A DNA stretch of 64,000 bases from NCBI RefSeq assembly GCF_002795865.1, contig NZ_CP024920.1, forward strand, positions 2,825,001 to 2,889,000. The letters run 5' to 3'. The position numbers were made by a program, and so were the translations under genes. Of the stretch, positions 36,533 through 45,279 are shown piece after piece. The notes beneath the pieces are model-generated. The model was not told where the DNA came from, ran no database searches, and saw only the letters and a program-made list of their open reading frames with translations. How positions within the stretch are numbered: position 1 is the first letter of the stretch; every line of letters begins with the position of its first letter. Source of the DNA: Qipengyuania seohaensis (lineage in GTDB: Bacteria; Pseudomonadota; Alphaproteobacteria; Sphingomonadales; Sphingomonadaceae).

Positions 36533-36834
36533 TTGGCATCGAACATTATGTCGTCGTCAGCACGATCCTGTTCGTGCTCGGCGTCCTGGGAATATTCCTC
36601 AATCGCAAGAATATCATCATTATCCTGATGGCGATCGAACTCATCCTGCTTGCAGTGAACATCAACATGGTCGCATTCAGCGCCTTCCTCGGCGATCTGG
36701 TCGGGCAGGTCTTCGCCATGTTCATCCTGACCGTTGCTGCTGCCGAAGCCGCCATCGGTCTGGCGATCCTGATGATCTATTTCCGTGGCCGCGGCACGAT
36801 TGCGGTCGATGATGCGAACCGGATGAAGGGGTAA
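36529..36834 (+). CDS. nuoK: NADH-quinone oxidoreductase subunit K
   Basis: Small membrane-arm subunit of 101 residues with three helices. The conserved Glu of the second helix ([11 protein letters not shown]) and that of the third ([10 protein letters not shown]) lie in the proton path. GTG start overlapping the nuoJ stop by four bases. Confidence 0.95.
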   Translation: MIGIEHYVVVSTILFVLGVLGIFLNRKNIIIILMAIELILLAVNINMVAFSAFLGDLVGQVFAMFILTVAAAEAAIGLAILMIYFRGRGTIAVDDANRMKG

Positions 36835-36840
36835 GCAAAC

Positions 36841-38832
36841 GTGCAATCGATCCTCGTCATCGTATTCCTGCCGCTGGTCGCGTCAATTGTCGCAGGACTG
36901 GTCAATAAGAGCGCGCCGAGTGTGTTCGCGAAGAGCATCACCACGGGTGGCCTGTTCATCTCGTGCGCCCTCAGCTGGCCGATCTTCCTGTCGTTCTGGT
37001 CCGGCAATGCCGAAGCGACCGTCGTCCCAGTCCTTACCTGGATCCAATCGGGTGCGCTGAGCTTCGACTGGGCGCTGCGCGTCGATACGCTCACTGCGGT
37101 CATGCTTGTGGTCATCACGACCGTCTCGGCGCTCGTCCACCTCTATAGCTGGGGTTACATGGACGAGGACCCGGACCAGCCGCGATTCTTTGCCTATCTC
37201 TCGCTCTTCACCTTCGCCATGCTGATGCTGGTGACCGCCGACAATTTGGTCCAGATGTTTTTCGGATGGGAAGGGGTGGGCCTCGCCAGCTACCTGCTGA
37301 TCGGTTTCTGGTTCAAGAAGCCCAGTGCGAATGCTGCGGCGATCAAGGCCTTCGTGGTCAACCGCGTCGGCGACCTTGGCTTCATGATGGGTATCTTCGG
37401 CATCTTCTGGGTTTTCGGCACGGTCTCGATCCCCGAAATCCTCGAAGCGGCTCCCGGCATGAGCGGCGCGACCATCGGTTTCCTGGGCCTGCGCGTGCAC
37501 ACCATGGATGTCCTGTGCATCCTGCTGTTCATCGGCGCGATGGGTAAGTCGGCCCAGCTTGGCCTGCACACCTGGCTGCCAGACGCAATGGAAGGCCCGA
37601 CGCCCGTTTCCGCGCTGATCCACGCGGCGACCATGGTCACCGCAGGTGTCTTCATGGTCTGCCGCCTGTCGCCTATGTTCGAAACCGCGCCCATCGCGCT
37701 CGCGATGGTGACTTTCGTAGGTGCTGCAACTTGTATCTTCGCGGCGACCGTCGGCACGACACAGTGGGACATCAAGCGCGTCATCGCCTACTCGACCTGT
37801 TCGCAGCTCGGTTACATGTTCTTTGCCGCAGGGGTGGGCGCATATGGCGCGGCCATGTTCCACCTGTTCACGCACGCCTTCTTCAAGGCGCTGCTGTTCC
37901 TCGGTGCAGGCTCGGTCATCCACGCGATGCACCACGAACAGGACATGCGGTATTACGGCAATCTGCGTAAGCACATCCCGCTGACTTTCTGGGCCATGAT
38001 GGCTGGTACGCTGGCGATTACCGGTGTCGGTATCTACGATCTGCACCTCGGGTTTGCTGGTTTCTGGTCCAAAGATGCCATCATCGAAGTCGCGTTTGCG
38101 CGGGGCACGGAAATGGCGAGCTTCGCTTTCTGGATGGGCGTTTTCGCAGCGCTACTGACCAGCTTCTACAGCTGGCGCCTGATGTTCCTTACCTTCTGGG
38201 GCAAGCCGCGCTGGATCGAGAGCGAGCACATCCAGCATTCGGTCCACAAGACCCCCGAAGAAGCGGGCGAGGACACGACCGGTGGCTATCACCCGCATGA
38301 AAGCCCGATCTCGATGCTGATCCCGCTCGGGGTGCTGTCGATCGGTGCGATTGCAGCAGGCCAGGTGTTTGCACCTGCATTCCTCGACAGTGCAGCGTTC
38401 TGGGGCGGTTCGATCTTCTACAACGAAGCCCTGATCCACGCGATGCACGCCGTGCCCTATGCGGTGAAGTATGCAGCCCTGATCGTGATGCTGATCGGCT
38501 TGTTCGTCGCCTGGCTCGCCTACATCAAGGACACTTCGATCCCAGGCAAGGCAGCCGAACAGCTCGGTCCGATCTACCGCTTCCTCTACAACAAGTGGTA
38601 TTTCGACGAGCTCTATCACTACCTCTTCGTGGTTCCTGCCTTCTGGCTGGGCCGCCAGTTCTGGAAACTGGGCGACGTCGGCACGATCGACCGCTTCGGC
38701 CCCAACGGCGTTGCCTGGATGGTCGAGAAAGGTGCAGTGGGCGCCAAGAAGTTCCAGACCGGATATTTGTATAGCTATGCGCTGGTGATGCTCCTCGGAC
38801 TTGTCGCCGCCGTCACCTGGGTGCTGTTCTGA
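36841..38832 (+). CDS. nuoL: NADH-quinone oxidoreductase subunit L
   Basis: Distal antiporter-like proton-pumping subunit, 663 residues. It has about 16 helices with the [18 protein letters not shown] segment, the [20 protein letters not shown] motif containing the conserved Lys, and a long C-terminal lateral helix region before the last membrane segment. GTG start six bases after nuoK. Its stop overlaps the nuoM ATG by one base. Confidence 0.95.
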   Translation: MQSILVIVFLPLVASIVAGLVNKSAPSVFAKSITTGGLFISCALSWPIFLSFWSGNAEATVVPVLTWIQSGALSFDWALRVDTLTAVMLVVITTVSALVHLYSWGYMDEDPDQPRFFAYLSLFTFAMLMLVTADNLVQMFFGWEGVGLASYLLIGFWFKKPSANAAAIKAFVVNRVGDLGFMMGIFGIFWVFGTVSIPEILEAAPGMSGATIGFLGLRVHTMDVLCILLFIGAMGKSAQLGLHTWLPDAMEGPTPVSALIHAATMVTAGVFMVCRLSPMFETAPIALAMVTFVGAATCIFAATVGTTQWDIKRVIAYSTCSQLGYMFFAAGVGAYGAAMFHLFTHAFFKALLFLGAGSVIHAMHHEQDMRYYGNLRKHIPLTFWAMMAGTLAITGVGIYDLHLGFAGFWSKDAIIEVAFARGTEMASFAFWMGVFAALLTSFYSWRLMFLTFWGKPRWIESEHIQHSVHKTPEEAGEDTTGGYHPHESPISMLIPLGVLSIGAIAAGQVFAPAFLDSAAFWGGSIFYNEALIHAMHAVPYAVKYAALIVMLIGLFVAWLAYIKDTSIPGKAAEQLGPIYRFLYNKWYFDELYHYLFVVPAFWLGRQFWKLGDVGTIDRFGPNGVAWMVEKGAVGAKKFQTGYLYSYALVMLLGLVAAVTWVLF

Positions 38833-40376
38833 TGGAGTTCCCCATCCTCTCGCTCATGCTCGCCGTGCCGCTGGTTGCGGCCATCGCCTGCCTGTTCCTG
38901 AATGCCGGCAGCGCGCGAATGGTCGCGCTGTTCGCGACGCTGTTCAATCTCGCGCTCGGCATCCTGCTGTGGCTTAATTACGAGATCGGCGGCGCTCAAT
39001 GGCAGTTCGTCGAACGCGCCGAACTCTTCGCCGGGTTCAGCTATGCCCTCGGCATCGATGGCATAGCCCTGATGCTGATCATGCTGTCGGTATTCCTGAT
39101 GCCGATCTGCATCCTCGCCAGCTGGGATTCGATCACCAAGCGTGTGGGCGAATACATGGCGGCCTTCCTGCTCATGGAAGTGTTGATGATCGGCGTATTC
39201 GCCGCGCAGGACCTGTTCCTGTTCTACATTTTCTTCGAGGCCGGCCTGATCCCGATGTACCTGATCATCGGCGTCTGGGGCGGCGATAACCGTATCTACG
39301 CCTCGTATAGGTTCTTCCTCTACACCCTGCTCGGTTCGGTGCTGATGCTGATCGCCATGCTGTGGATGGTGAACGAGGCGGGCACGACCGATATTCCCAC
39401 ACTGATGCAGTACGACTTCCCGGTCGATGCGCAGCTGTGGTTGTGGCTGGCGTTCTTCGCGAGCTTTGCGGTGAAGATGCCGATGTGGCCGGTCCACACA
39501 TGGCTTCCCGATGCCCATGTCCAGGCTCCGACTGCGGGTTCGGTCATCCTGGCTGGCGTGCTGTTGAAGCTCGGCGGTTACGGTTTCATCCGCTTCAGCC
39601 TGCCGATGTTCCCCGATGCCAGCGCGGATCTCGCGTGGCTGGTCTTTGCACTCTCTATGGTCGCCGTCATCTACACCTCGCTCGTCGCGCTGGTGCAGGA
39701 GGACATGAAGAAGCTCATCGCCTATTCGTCCGTCGCCCACATGGCGATCGTGACCGTCGGCCTCTTCGCATTCAACGTGCAGGGGCTGGAGGGCGCGATG
39801 ATGGTCATGCTCGGCCACGGCCTTGTATCGGGTGCGCTGTTCCTGTGCGTTGGCGTCATCTACGACCGTCTGCACACGCGTGAGATCGCCCGCTACGGCG
39901 GCCTGTCGATCAACATGCCGAAATACGCGCTCTTCTTCCTGTTGTTCACCATGGCATCGATCGGCCTGCCGGGGACCAGCAACTTCGTCGGCGAGTTCCT
40001 CGCCCTTGCAGGCATCTACAAGGTTTCGACATTTGTGACGCTGGTCTGCACCACGGGCATCATCCTTGGCGCTGCCTATATGCTTTATCTCTATCGCCGC
40101 GTGGCATTCGGTGAGCAGGTCAATGCCGACGCTGCCCGGATGCCGGATCTCAATGCCCGCGAATGGGCAATGCTCGCACCCATCGCCGCCGCCGTGCTGT
40201 GGATGGGCGTCTATCCGGAAAGTTTCCTCGCCCCGATGCGCCAGGACATTGCCACTCTCGAAGCCCGCCTTGCCAGCGTCGCGCCCGAATATGACAGCGC
40301 ACTGACGGTAGGGACGCCTGACGAACATGCTGCAAATTATATCGCTGCAGAGCACGGAACGGAGGGAGAGCACTGA
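38832..40376 (+). CDS. nuoM: NADH-quinone oxidoreductase subunit M
   Basis: Antiporter-like proton-pumping subunit of 514 residues with about 14 helices. The YIFFEAGLIPMYLIIGVWGG segment (quoted in part) holds the conserved Glu; VKMPMWPVHTWLPDAHVQAP holds conserved Lys and His positions. The C-terminal tail is polar. The stop overlaps nuoN by one base. Confidence 0.95.
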   Translation: MEFPILSLMLAVPLVAAIACLFLNAGSARMVALFATLFNLALGILLWLNYEIGGAQWQFVERAELFAGFSYALGIDGIALMLIMLSVFLMPICILASWDSITKRVGEYMAAFLLMEVLMIGVFAAQDLFLFYIFFEAGLIPMYLIIGVWGGDNRIYASYRFFLYTLLGSVLMLIAMLWMVNEAGTTDIPTLMQYDFPVDAQLWLWLAFFASFAVKMPMWPVHTWLPDAHVQAPTAGSVILAGVLLKLGGYGFIRFSLPMFPDASADLAWLVFALSMVAVIYTSLVALVQEDMKKLIAYSSVAHMAIVTVGLFAFNVQGLEGAMMVMLGHGLVSGALFLCVGVIYDRLHTREIARYGGLSINMPKYALFFLLFTMASIGLPGTSNFVGEFLALAGIYKVSTFVTLVCTTGIILGAAYMLYLYRRVAFGEQVNADAARMPDLNAREWAMLAPIAAAVLWMGVYPESFLAPMRQDIATLEARLASVAPEYDSALTVGTPDEHAANYIAAEHGTEGEH

Positions 40377-41830
40377 TGTCCTACGCTAACTCGCTCTACC
40401 TGACCGGTGCGGAAATCGGGCTGTCGATTGCCGGCTTGATCCTCCTGCTCGCCACCGCCTGGACGACCCGCTCTTCGGCCCGCGCCATTACGATCGCCGC
40501 GGTTACCGCACTTTTCGGCGCCCTGATCTTCAACCTCTCGCTCGCCAATGATGGCGTAGGCGCTGCGGCATTCGGCGGCCTGCTGGAAGTCGATGCTTTC
40601 AGCATTTTCGCGAAATCGCTCGTCTACATCGCGACCATTGCCTGCCTGATCGTGGCCCCTCGCTACTTCGAGGATCGCGGCCAGTTCCGCGGAGAATTCG
40701 CCGTGCTGATGCTGTTCAACGCAGTCGGCATGGGGATCATGGTTTCGGCGGTCGACCTGATGACGCTGTATATCGGTCTCGAGCTCTCGAGCCTTTCGTC
40801 CTATGTCCTCGCGAGCTTCGCGCGGCGCGATGACAAGTCCAGCGAAGCCGGTCTGAAGTACTTCATTCTCGGTGGCCTCGCCTCGGGTATCATCCTGTAC
40901 GGCGTCAGCCTCGTCTACGGTTTCTCCGGCACTACGAGCTACGATGGGGTGAGGGCTGCCTTCGACGCAGACTTCTCGACCGGCGCACTCTTTGGCGTCG
41001 TGTTCGTGCTCGCCGGCCTAGCCTTCAAGGTCGCCGCAGTTCCCTTCCATATGTGGACGCCTGACGTCTACGAAGGCGCGCCGACGCCGGTCACGGCATT
41101 CTTCGCCAGCGCACCCAAGGTCGCTGCGGTCGCCATGCTGGTCCGGATGGCGGCGGTGCCGTTCGGCGGACAGGCAGAAGCGTGGCAGCAGATCGTAATC
41201 TTCGCGGCCTTGGCTTCCATCGTTGTGGGCGCTTTGGGCGCCATCGGGCAGCAGAACCTAAAGCGTTTGCTGGCCTACTCTTCGATCAACAACGTAGGCT
41301 TCATCCTCATCGGCCTTGCCGCCGCGACACCGGCCGGGATTTCCGGCGTGCTCGTCTACCTTTCGATCTATGTCTTCATGACGCTCGGCAGCTTCGTTGC
41401 CTTGCTCATGCTGCGTAACGACAAGGGCGAGGCGCTCGCCACATTCGACGACATTTCCGGCCTGTCCACCAGCAGCCCGGCACTTGCCTGGTGCTTGCTT
41501 GCGCTGATGTTCAGCCTTGCGGGTATTCCGCCGCTGTTCGGGTTCTGGGGCAAGTTCGTGGTGTTCCAGGCAGCCGTGCAGGCCGACATGATTGCGTTGG
41601 CCGCTATCGGTATCGCCGCCAGCGTTATCGGCGCATTCTATTACATCAAGTTCGTCAAGGTGATGTTTTTCGACGAACCCAAGGGTGCAGCACCTGCAAA
41701 AGCGCCGGTTTCCCATTGGGTGGTTCTCGGCCTTTGCGTTCTGGTTATCTCCCCGCTCGGTTACCTGCTCACGCCATGGCTGGGTGCGGCGGCTGACGCT
41801 GCCGCCCAGGCCCTGTCCTTCGCAGCTTGA
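40376..41830 (+). CDS. nuoN: NADH-quinone oxidoreductase subunit N
   Basis: Antiporter-like proton-pumping subunit nearest NuoK, 484 residues and about 14 helices. It shows YIGLELSSLSSYVLASFARR with the conserved Glu and FHMWTPDVYEGAPTPVTAFF (partly quoted) in the broken-helix region. It is the last nuo gene; its stop overlaps the TTG of birA by four bases, so the transcript clearly continues. Confidence 0.95.
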   Translation: MSYANSLYLTGAEIGLSIAGLILLLATAWTTRSSARAITIAAVTALFGALIFNLSLANDGVGAAAFGGLLEVDAFSIFAKSLVYIATIACLIVAPRYFEDRGQFRGEFAVLMLFNAVGMGIMVSAVDLMTLYIGLELSSLSSYVLASFARRDDKSSEAGLKYFILGGLASGIILYGVSLVYGFSGTTSYDGVRAAFDADFSTGALFGVVFVLAGLAFKVAAVPFHMWTPDVYEGAPTPVTAFFASAPKVAAVAMLVRMAAVPFGGQAEAWQQIVIFAALASIVVGALGAIGQQNLKRLLAYSSINNVGFILIGLAAATPAGISGVLVYLSIYVFMTLGSFVALLMLRNDKGEALATFDDISGLSTSSPALAWCLLALMFSLAGIPPLFGFWGKFVVFQAAVQADMIALAAIGIAASVIGAFYYIKFVKVMFFDEPKGAAPAKAPVSHWVVLGLCVLVISPLGYLLTPWLGAAADAAAQALSFAA

Positions 41831-42549
41831 TCGAGTTCCTAGCCGAAACTGGTTCGACCAACGCGGATCTGCTGGAGCGCGTTCGTCGGGGCGACCGCGT
41901 CAGCGAGGGAAGCTGGCTCGTTGCAGACCGCCAACTGGCCGGGAAGGGCCGGCAGGGCAGGGCATGGTTCGACGGGGCCGGGAACTTCATGGGGTCGACC
42001 ATGGTGGAGGTCCGCCCCTCGGATCCTGCTCCGGCGAGCCTTGCTCTCGTTGCCGGATTGGCGGTCTATGAAACCGTGATCTCGATGGTCGGGGAGCCCG
42101 GCGCAATTGCTCTTAAATGGCCGAACGACGTCCTCATGCGCGGCGCCAAGCTCGCAGGTATCTTGCTCGAGCGCGAGGGCGATATCATCGTGGTCGGCAT
42201 AGGCGTGAACCTTGCGAAAGCGCCGGAGCTTCCAGACCGCGAAACAATCGCTCTATCGGCTTCGGGACCGGCGCCGGATCGAGACCAGTTCGCAAATTCG
42301 CTCGCTCGCCAGTTCGACACCGAGCTGGAGCGCTGGCGCACCTTCGGCCTTGCGCCCCTGATCCGCCGCTGGGAACTGGCTGCACACCGTCACGGTACGC
42401 TGCTTCATGTTCAGCCCCCTGGGGAACAACCGATCAAGGGCGCGTTTGCAGGGCTCGATCAAACCGGAGCATTGCAATTGCGGTTGTCTGATGGCGAAGT
42501 GAAGGTCATCCACGCTGGTGACGTGATGTTGGCACGAGAGGAGGGCTGA
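41827..42549 (+). CDS. birA: biotin--[acetyl-CoA-carboxylase] ligase
   Basis: Biotin protein ligase of 240 residues that makes biotinyl-AMP and attaches biotin to carboxyl-carrier proteins. The GRQGRAW loop is at 41-47, KWPNDV at 97-102 and KLAGILLE at 108-115. There is no N-terminal DNA-binding domain, so this is a group I enzyme and not a repressor. TTG start overlapping the nuoN stop. In alphaproteobacteria this gene commonly follows nuoN, with coaX next. Confidence 0.93.
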   Translation: MIEFLAETGSTNADLLERVRRGDRVSEGSWLVADRQLAGKGRQGRAWFDGAGNFMGSTMVEVRPSDPAPASLALVAGLAVYETVISMVGEPGAIALKWPNDVLMRGAKLAGILLEREGDIIVVGIGVNLAKAPELPDRETIALSASGPAPDRDQFANSLARQFDTELERWRTFGLAPLIRRWELAAHRHGTLLHVQPPGEQPIKGAFAGLDQTGALQLRLSDGEVKVIHAGDVMLAREEG

Positions 42550-42552
42550 TCC

Positions 42553-43329
42553 ATGCTGCTTGCAGCCGATGTCGGAAATACGAATGTGGTCTTCGCGCTT
42601 TTCGAAGGACGAGAGATCAAGGCGCGCTGGCGTATCGCGACCGATCCCCGCCGGACCGGTGACGAATATGCCGTCTGGCTGCTGCGACTGCTCGAACTTC
42701 AGGGACATGACCGGGAAGACATCGATCAGATCATCGTTGGATCGGTCGTTCCGCGATCCATCCACAATCTCACTGTGCTGGCGCAAAAATACTTCGGTAT
42801 CGATCCGCTCATCGCCGGGCAGGACAAAGCGGAATGGGGTATTGCGATCGATGTCGACGATCCGCGAACGCTTGGCGCAGACCGCGCCCTCAACACCATT
42901 GCTGCCCATGAGAAGTACAAAGGCGACCTGATCGTGATCGACTTCGGCACGGCGACGACTATCGATGCGGTGGATTTCACAGGCGCTTACAAGGGCGGAA
43001 TCATTGCCCCGGGGATCAATCTTTCGCTCGATGCGCTGGTCGGGAACACGGCAAAACTGCCGCGTATCGCGATCAGGAAACCCGATGATGAGAACGTCAT
43101 CGGTCGCAATACCGAAGACCAGATGCTGATAGGCGTGTTCTGGGGTTATGTAGCCCTTATAGAGGGCCTTGTAGAGCGCATGAGGCGCCAGATAGGCCGA
43201 CCGGCCAAAGTCGTCGCAACCGGCGGACTGGCACTCCTGTTCGATGAAATTACCGACCTGTTCGACGAGGTCGATAGCGACCTCACATTGGATGGTCTCG
43301 CCATGCTGGCTGAAAGGGCATCCACTTGA
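42553..43329 (+). CDS. coaX: type III pantothenate kinase
   Basis: First enzyme of coenzyme A synthesis, phosphorylating pantothenate; 258 residues. Actin-like ATPase fold with [12 protein letters not shown] at the N-terminus, [13 protein letters not shown] in the middle, [11 protein letters not shown] for the phosphate site and ATGGLALLF near the end. CoaX enzymes need a monovalent cation and are not feedback-inhibited. ATG lies three bases after birA; the stop overlaps the TTG of the RNase J gene by four bases. Confidence 0.94.
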   Translation: MLLAADVGNTNVVFALFEGREIKARWRIATDPRRTGDEYAVWLLRLLELQGHDREDIDQIIVGSVVPRSIHNLTVLAQKYFGIDPLIAGQDKAEWGIAIDVDDPRTLGADRALNTIAAHEKYKGDLIVIDFGTATTIDAVDFTGAYKGGIIAPGINLSLDALVGNTAKLPRIAIRKPDDENVIGRNTEDQMLIGVFWGYVALIEGLVERMRRQIGRPAKVVATGGLALLFDEITDLFDEVDSDLTLDGLAMLAERAST

Positions 43330-44981
43330 AAAAGAATTTTACCCCCGAAGACGAACTGCTGTTTCTCGCCCTTGGTGGCTCGGGCGAGATCGGGATGAAC
43401 GTCAACCTCTACGGCTGCAACGGCAAGTGGTTGATGGTCGACCTTGGCATGACCTTTTCGGGCGGCGAGTATCCCGGCGTGGATCTCGTCTTCGCCGACC
43501 TCGACTTCATCGAAGAGAGGACGAAGCAGCTCGAAGCCATCGTGCTCACCCATGCGCACGAGGATCACATCGGCGCGGTGCCGTATTTTGCAGCCGACCT
43601 CGGCGTGCCGATCTATGCGACGCCGTTCACGATGGAACTGGTGCGGCGAAAGCTGGAAGAGGCGGGCCTGCTTGGCGAAATCGAACTCCACGAGATCGAG
43701 GAAGACCACGGCAGTTTCCAGGTCGGACCCTTCGAAATTACCTACATCCCGCTTGCTCACTCGATTGCCGAGGGCAACGCGCTTCTGATCGATACGCCGT
43801 ACGGGAAGATATTCCATACCGGCGACTGGAAGCTGGACGACGATCCCATCATCGGCGAGCCCGCCACTGAAGAAGAGCTTACCGAGATCGGCGACGATGG
43901 CGTGCTGGCGCTGGTTTGCGACAGCACCAATGTCTTCAATCCGTCGCCCAGCGGCTCCGAAGGGGCGGTCTACAAGGGGCTCCTCGAAGAGGTGCAGCGG
44001 CACAAGGGCAAGCGTGTCCTGGTGACGACCTTTGCCAGTAATGTCGCCCGCCTGCAAACCCTTGGCAATGTCGCCCGAGAAACCGGGCGGCAGCTGTGCG
44101 TCGCAGGGCGTTCGCTCGACCGCATCATCGAAGTGGCGCAGCAGAACGGTTACCTCGAAGATCTGCCCGAGCCGGTTGATTTCGATACCGCCATGGGCCT
44201 GCCCCGCGGTGAAGTCATGATCCTGGCGACCGGCGGCCAAGGTGAACCGCGAGCGGCATTGTCGCGTATCTCCGAAGACAACCATCCGCTGCAACTCGTC
44301 CCTGGCGATGTTGTCCTGTTCTCCAGTCGCCAGATCCCCGGCAATGAACTTTCCATCGGCGCGGTCCAGAACCGCCTCGCGGCCAAGGGGGTGACCATGG
44401 TGACCGACCGGCAGAGCTTGATCCACGTGTCGGGCCATCCCGGCCGTCCGGAACTCGAAGCCCTCTATGGTTGGCTGCGCCCGGAAATTCTGGTGCCGGT
44501 CCATGGCGAGATGCGGCATATGCAGGAGCAGGCAAGGCTAGGCCGCGAGAACGGCATCCCCGATGCCGTGGTCCAGCAGAACGGCGATATCGTGCGCCTC
44601 GCACCCGGTGCTCCGGGCACGATTGCAAAGGTGAGGGCGGGGCGTCTTGTCCTCGACGGCGACATAATCGCCCCGGCCGATGGCGATGCGATCGTCATGC
44701 GTCGCCGGATCATGCACGAAGGCGTGGTGATCGTCGCCCTCGACAGCGACCTGTCTCCGCGGATCGACAGCCTGGGATTGCCTCTCGACGAGGATTACGG
44801 CGATTTCACCGAAGAAGCGCTGGCAGATATCCGCGAGGCGCTCGGCAAGCTCAAGGGCAAGGACGCCAGAAGTGCATCGTCTGTGCATGAAGCGGCGCGG
44901 CTCGCTGCCCGTCGTGCGGCCCAGCGCTGGTCGGGCAAGCGCCCTCAGGTACGTGTCCTCCTGCCAGAGAACCTGGGGTAA
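43326..44981 (+). CDS. rnj: ribonuclease J
   Basis: Metallo-beta-lactamase/beta-CASP ribonuclease of 551 residues with 5'-3' exo- and endonuclease activity. The zinc motif HAHEDH has His76, His78, Asp80 and His81. Later signatures include the [10 protein letters not shown] region with further metal-binding His and the SSRQIPGNE beta-CASP segment. The start is TTG on the coaX stop; no better ATG lies nearby. With RNase E also encoded in this window, the organism has both major decay enzymes, as is usual for alphaproteobacteria. Confidence 0.92.
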   Translation: MKKNFTPEDELLFLALGGSGEIGMNVNLYGCNGKWLMVDLGMTFSGGEYPGVDLVFADLDFIEERTKQLEAIVLTHAHEDHIGAVPYFAADLGVPIYATPFTMELVRRKLEEAGLLGEIELHEIEEDHGSFQVGPFEITYIPLAHSIAEGNALLIDTPYGKIFHTGDWKLDDDPIIGEPATEEELTEIGDDGVLALVCDSTNVFNPSPSGSEGAVYKGLLEEVQRHKGKRVLVTTFASNVARLQTLGNVARETGRQLCVAGRSLDRIIEVAQQNGYLEDLPEPVDFDTAMGLPRGEVMILATGGQGEPRAALSRISEDNHPLQLVPGDVVLFSSRQIPGNELSIGAVQNRLAAKGVTMVTDRQSLIHVSGHPGRPELEALYGWLRPEILVPVHGEMRHMQEQARLGRENGIPDAVVQQNGDIVRLAPGAPGTIAKVRAGRLVLDGDIIAPADGDAIVMRRRIMHEGVVIVALDSDLSPRIDSLGLPLDEDYGDFTEEALADIREALGKLKGKDARSASSVHEAARLAARRAAQRWSGKRPQVRVLLPENLG

Positions 44982-44986
44982 GAGCC

Positions 44987-45274
44987 ATGGGACTCCCGAT
45001 GCAGTGGACTTCGATAGTCGCGATTTATGTCCTCTTCTGGGTCGTCAGCGCCTTCGTGCTGTTGCCCTTCGGAATCAAGACACCGGATGAAGTCGGCGCG
45101 GAGAAAGTGCCGGGGCAGGCAGACAGTGCCCCAGTCAATTTCAGGCCCGGCGTCATTGCAGTTCGCGCAACGATCCTGTCGATCGTGCTCACCACGCTTT
45201 ACGTGCTGAATTACGCCTATGGCTGGATCGAGGCGGAAGACCTGATCTTCTGGGGACCGACTGTAGGCCGGTAG
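44987..45274 (+). CDS. DUF1467-family membrane protein
   Basis: Small inner-membrane protein of 95 residues with two hydrophobic helices (about 7-28 and 58-80) and the family's GIKTPDE motif on the loop. The function is unknown. The family is commonly encoded next to alphaproteobacterial rnj and tRNA synthetase genes. ATG is five bases after the rnj stop, with GTAAGAGCC between them. Its stop lies just before the convergent coiled-coil gene. Confidence 0.8.
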   Translation: MGLPMQWTSIVAIYVLFWVVSAFVLLPFGIKTPDEVGAEKVPGQADSAPVNFRPGVIAVRATILSIVLTTLYVLNYAYGWIEAEDLIFWGPTVGR

Positions 45275-45279
45275 CCTGC

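Noticed and set aside
38775..40373. Minus-strand open frame of 532 codons antisense to nuoM
   Set aside because: His- and Gln-rich translation typical of the complement of membrane-protein codons; nuoM is certain.
41827..42549. BirA as transcriptional repressor of biotin genes
   Set aside because: No N-terminal helix-turn-helix domain; the protein starts directly with the ligase domain.
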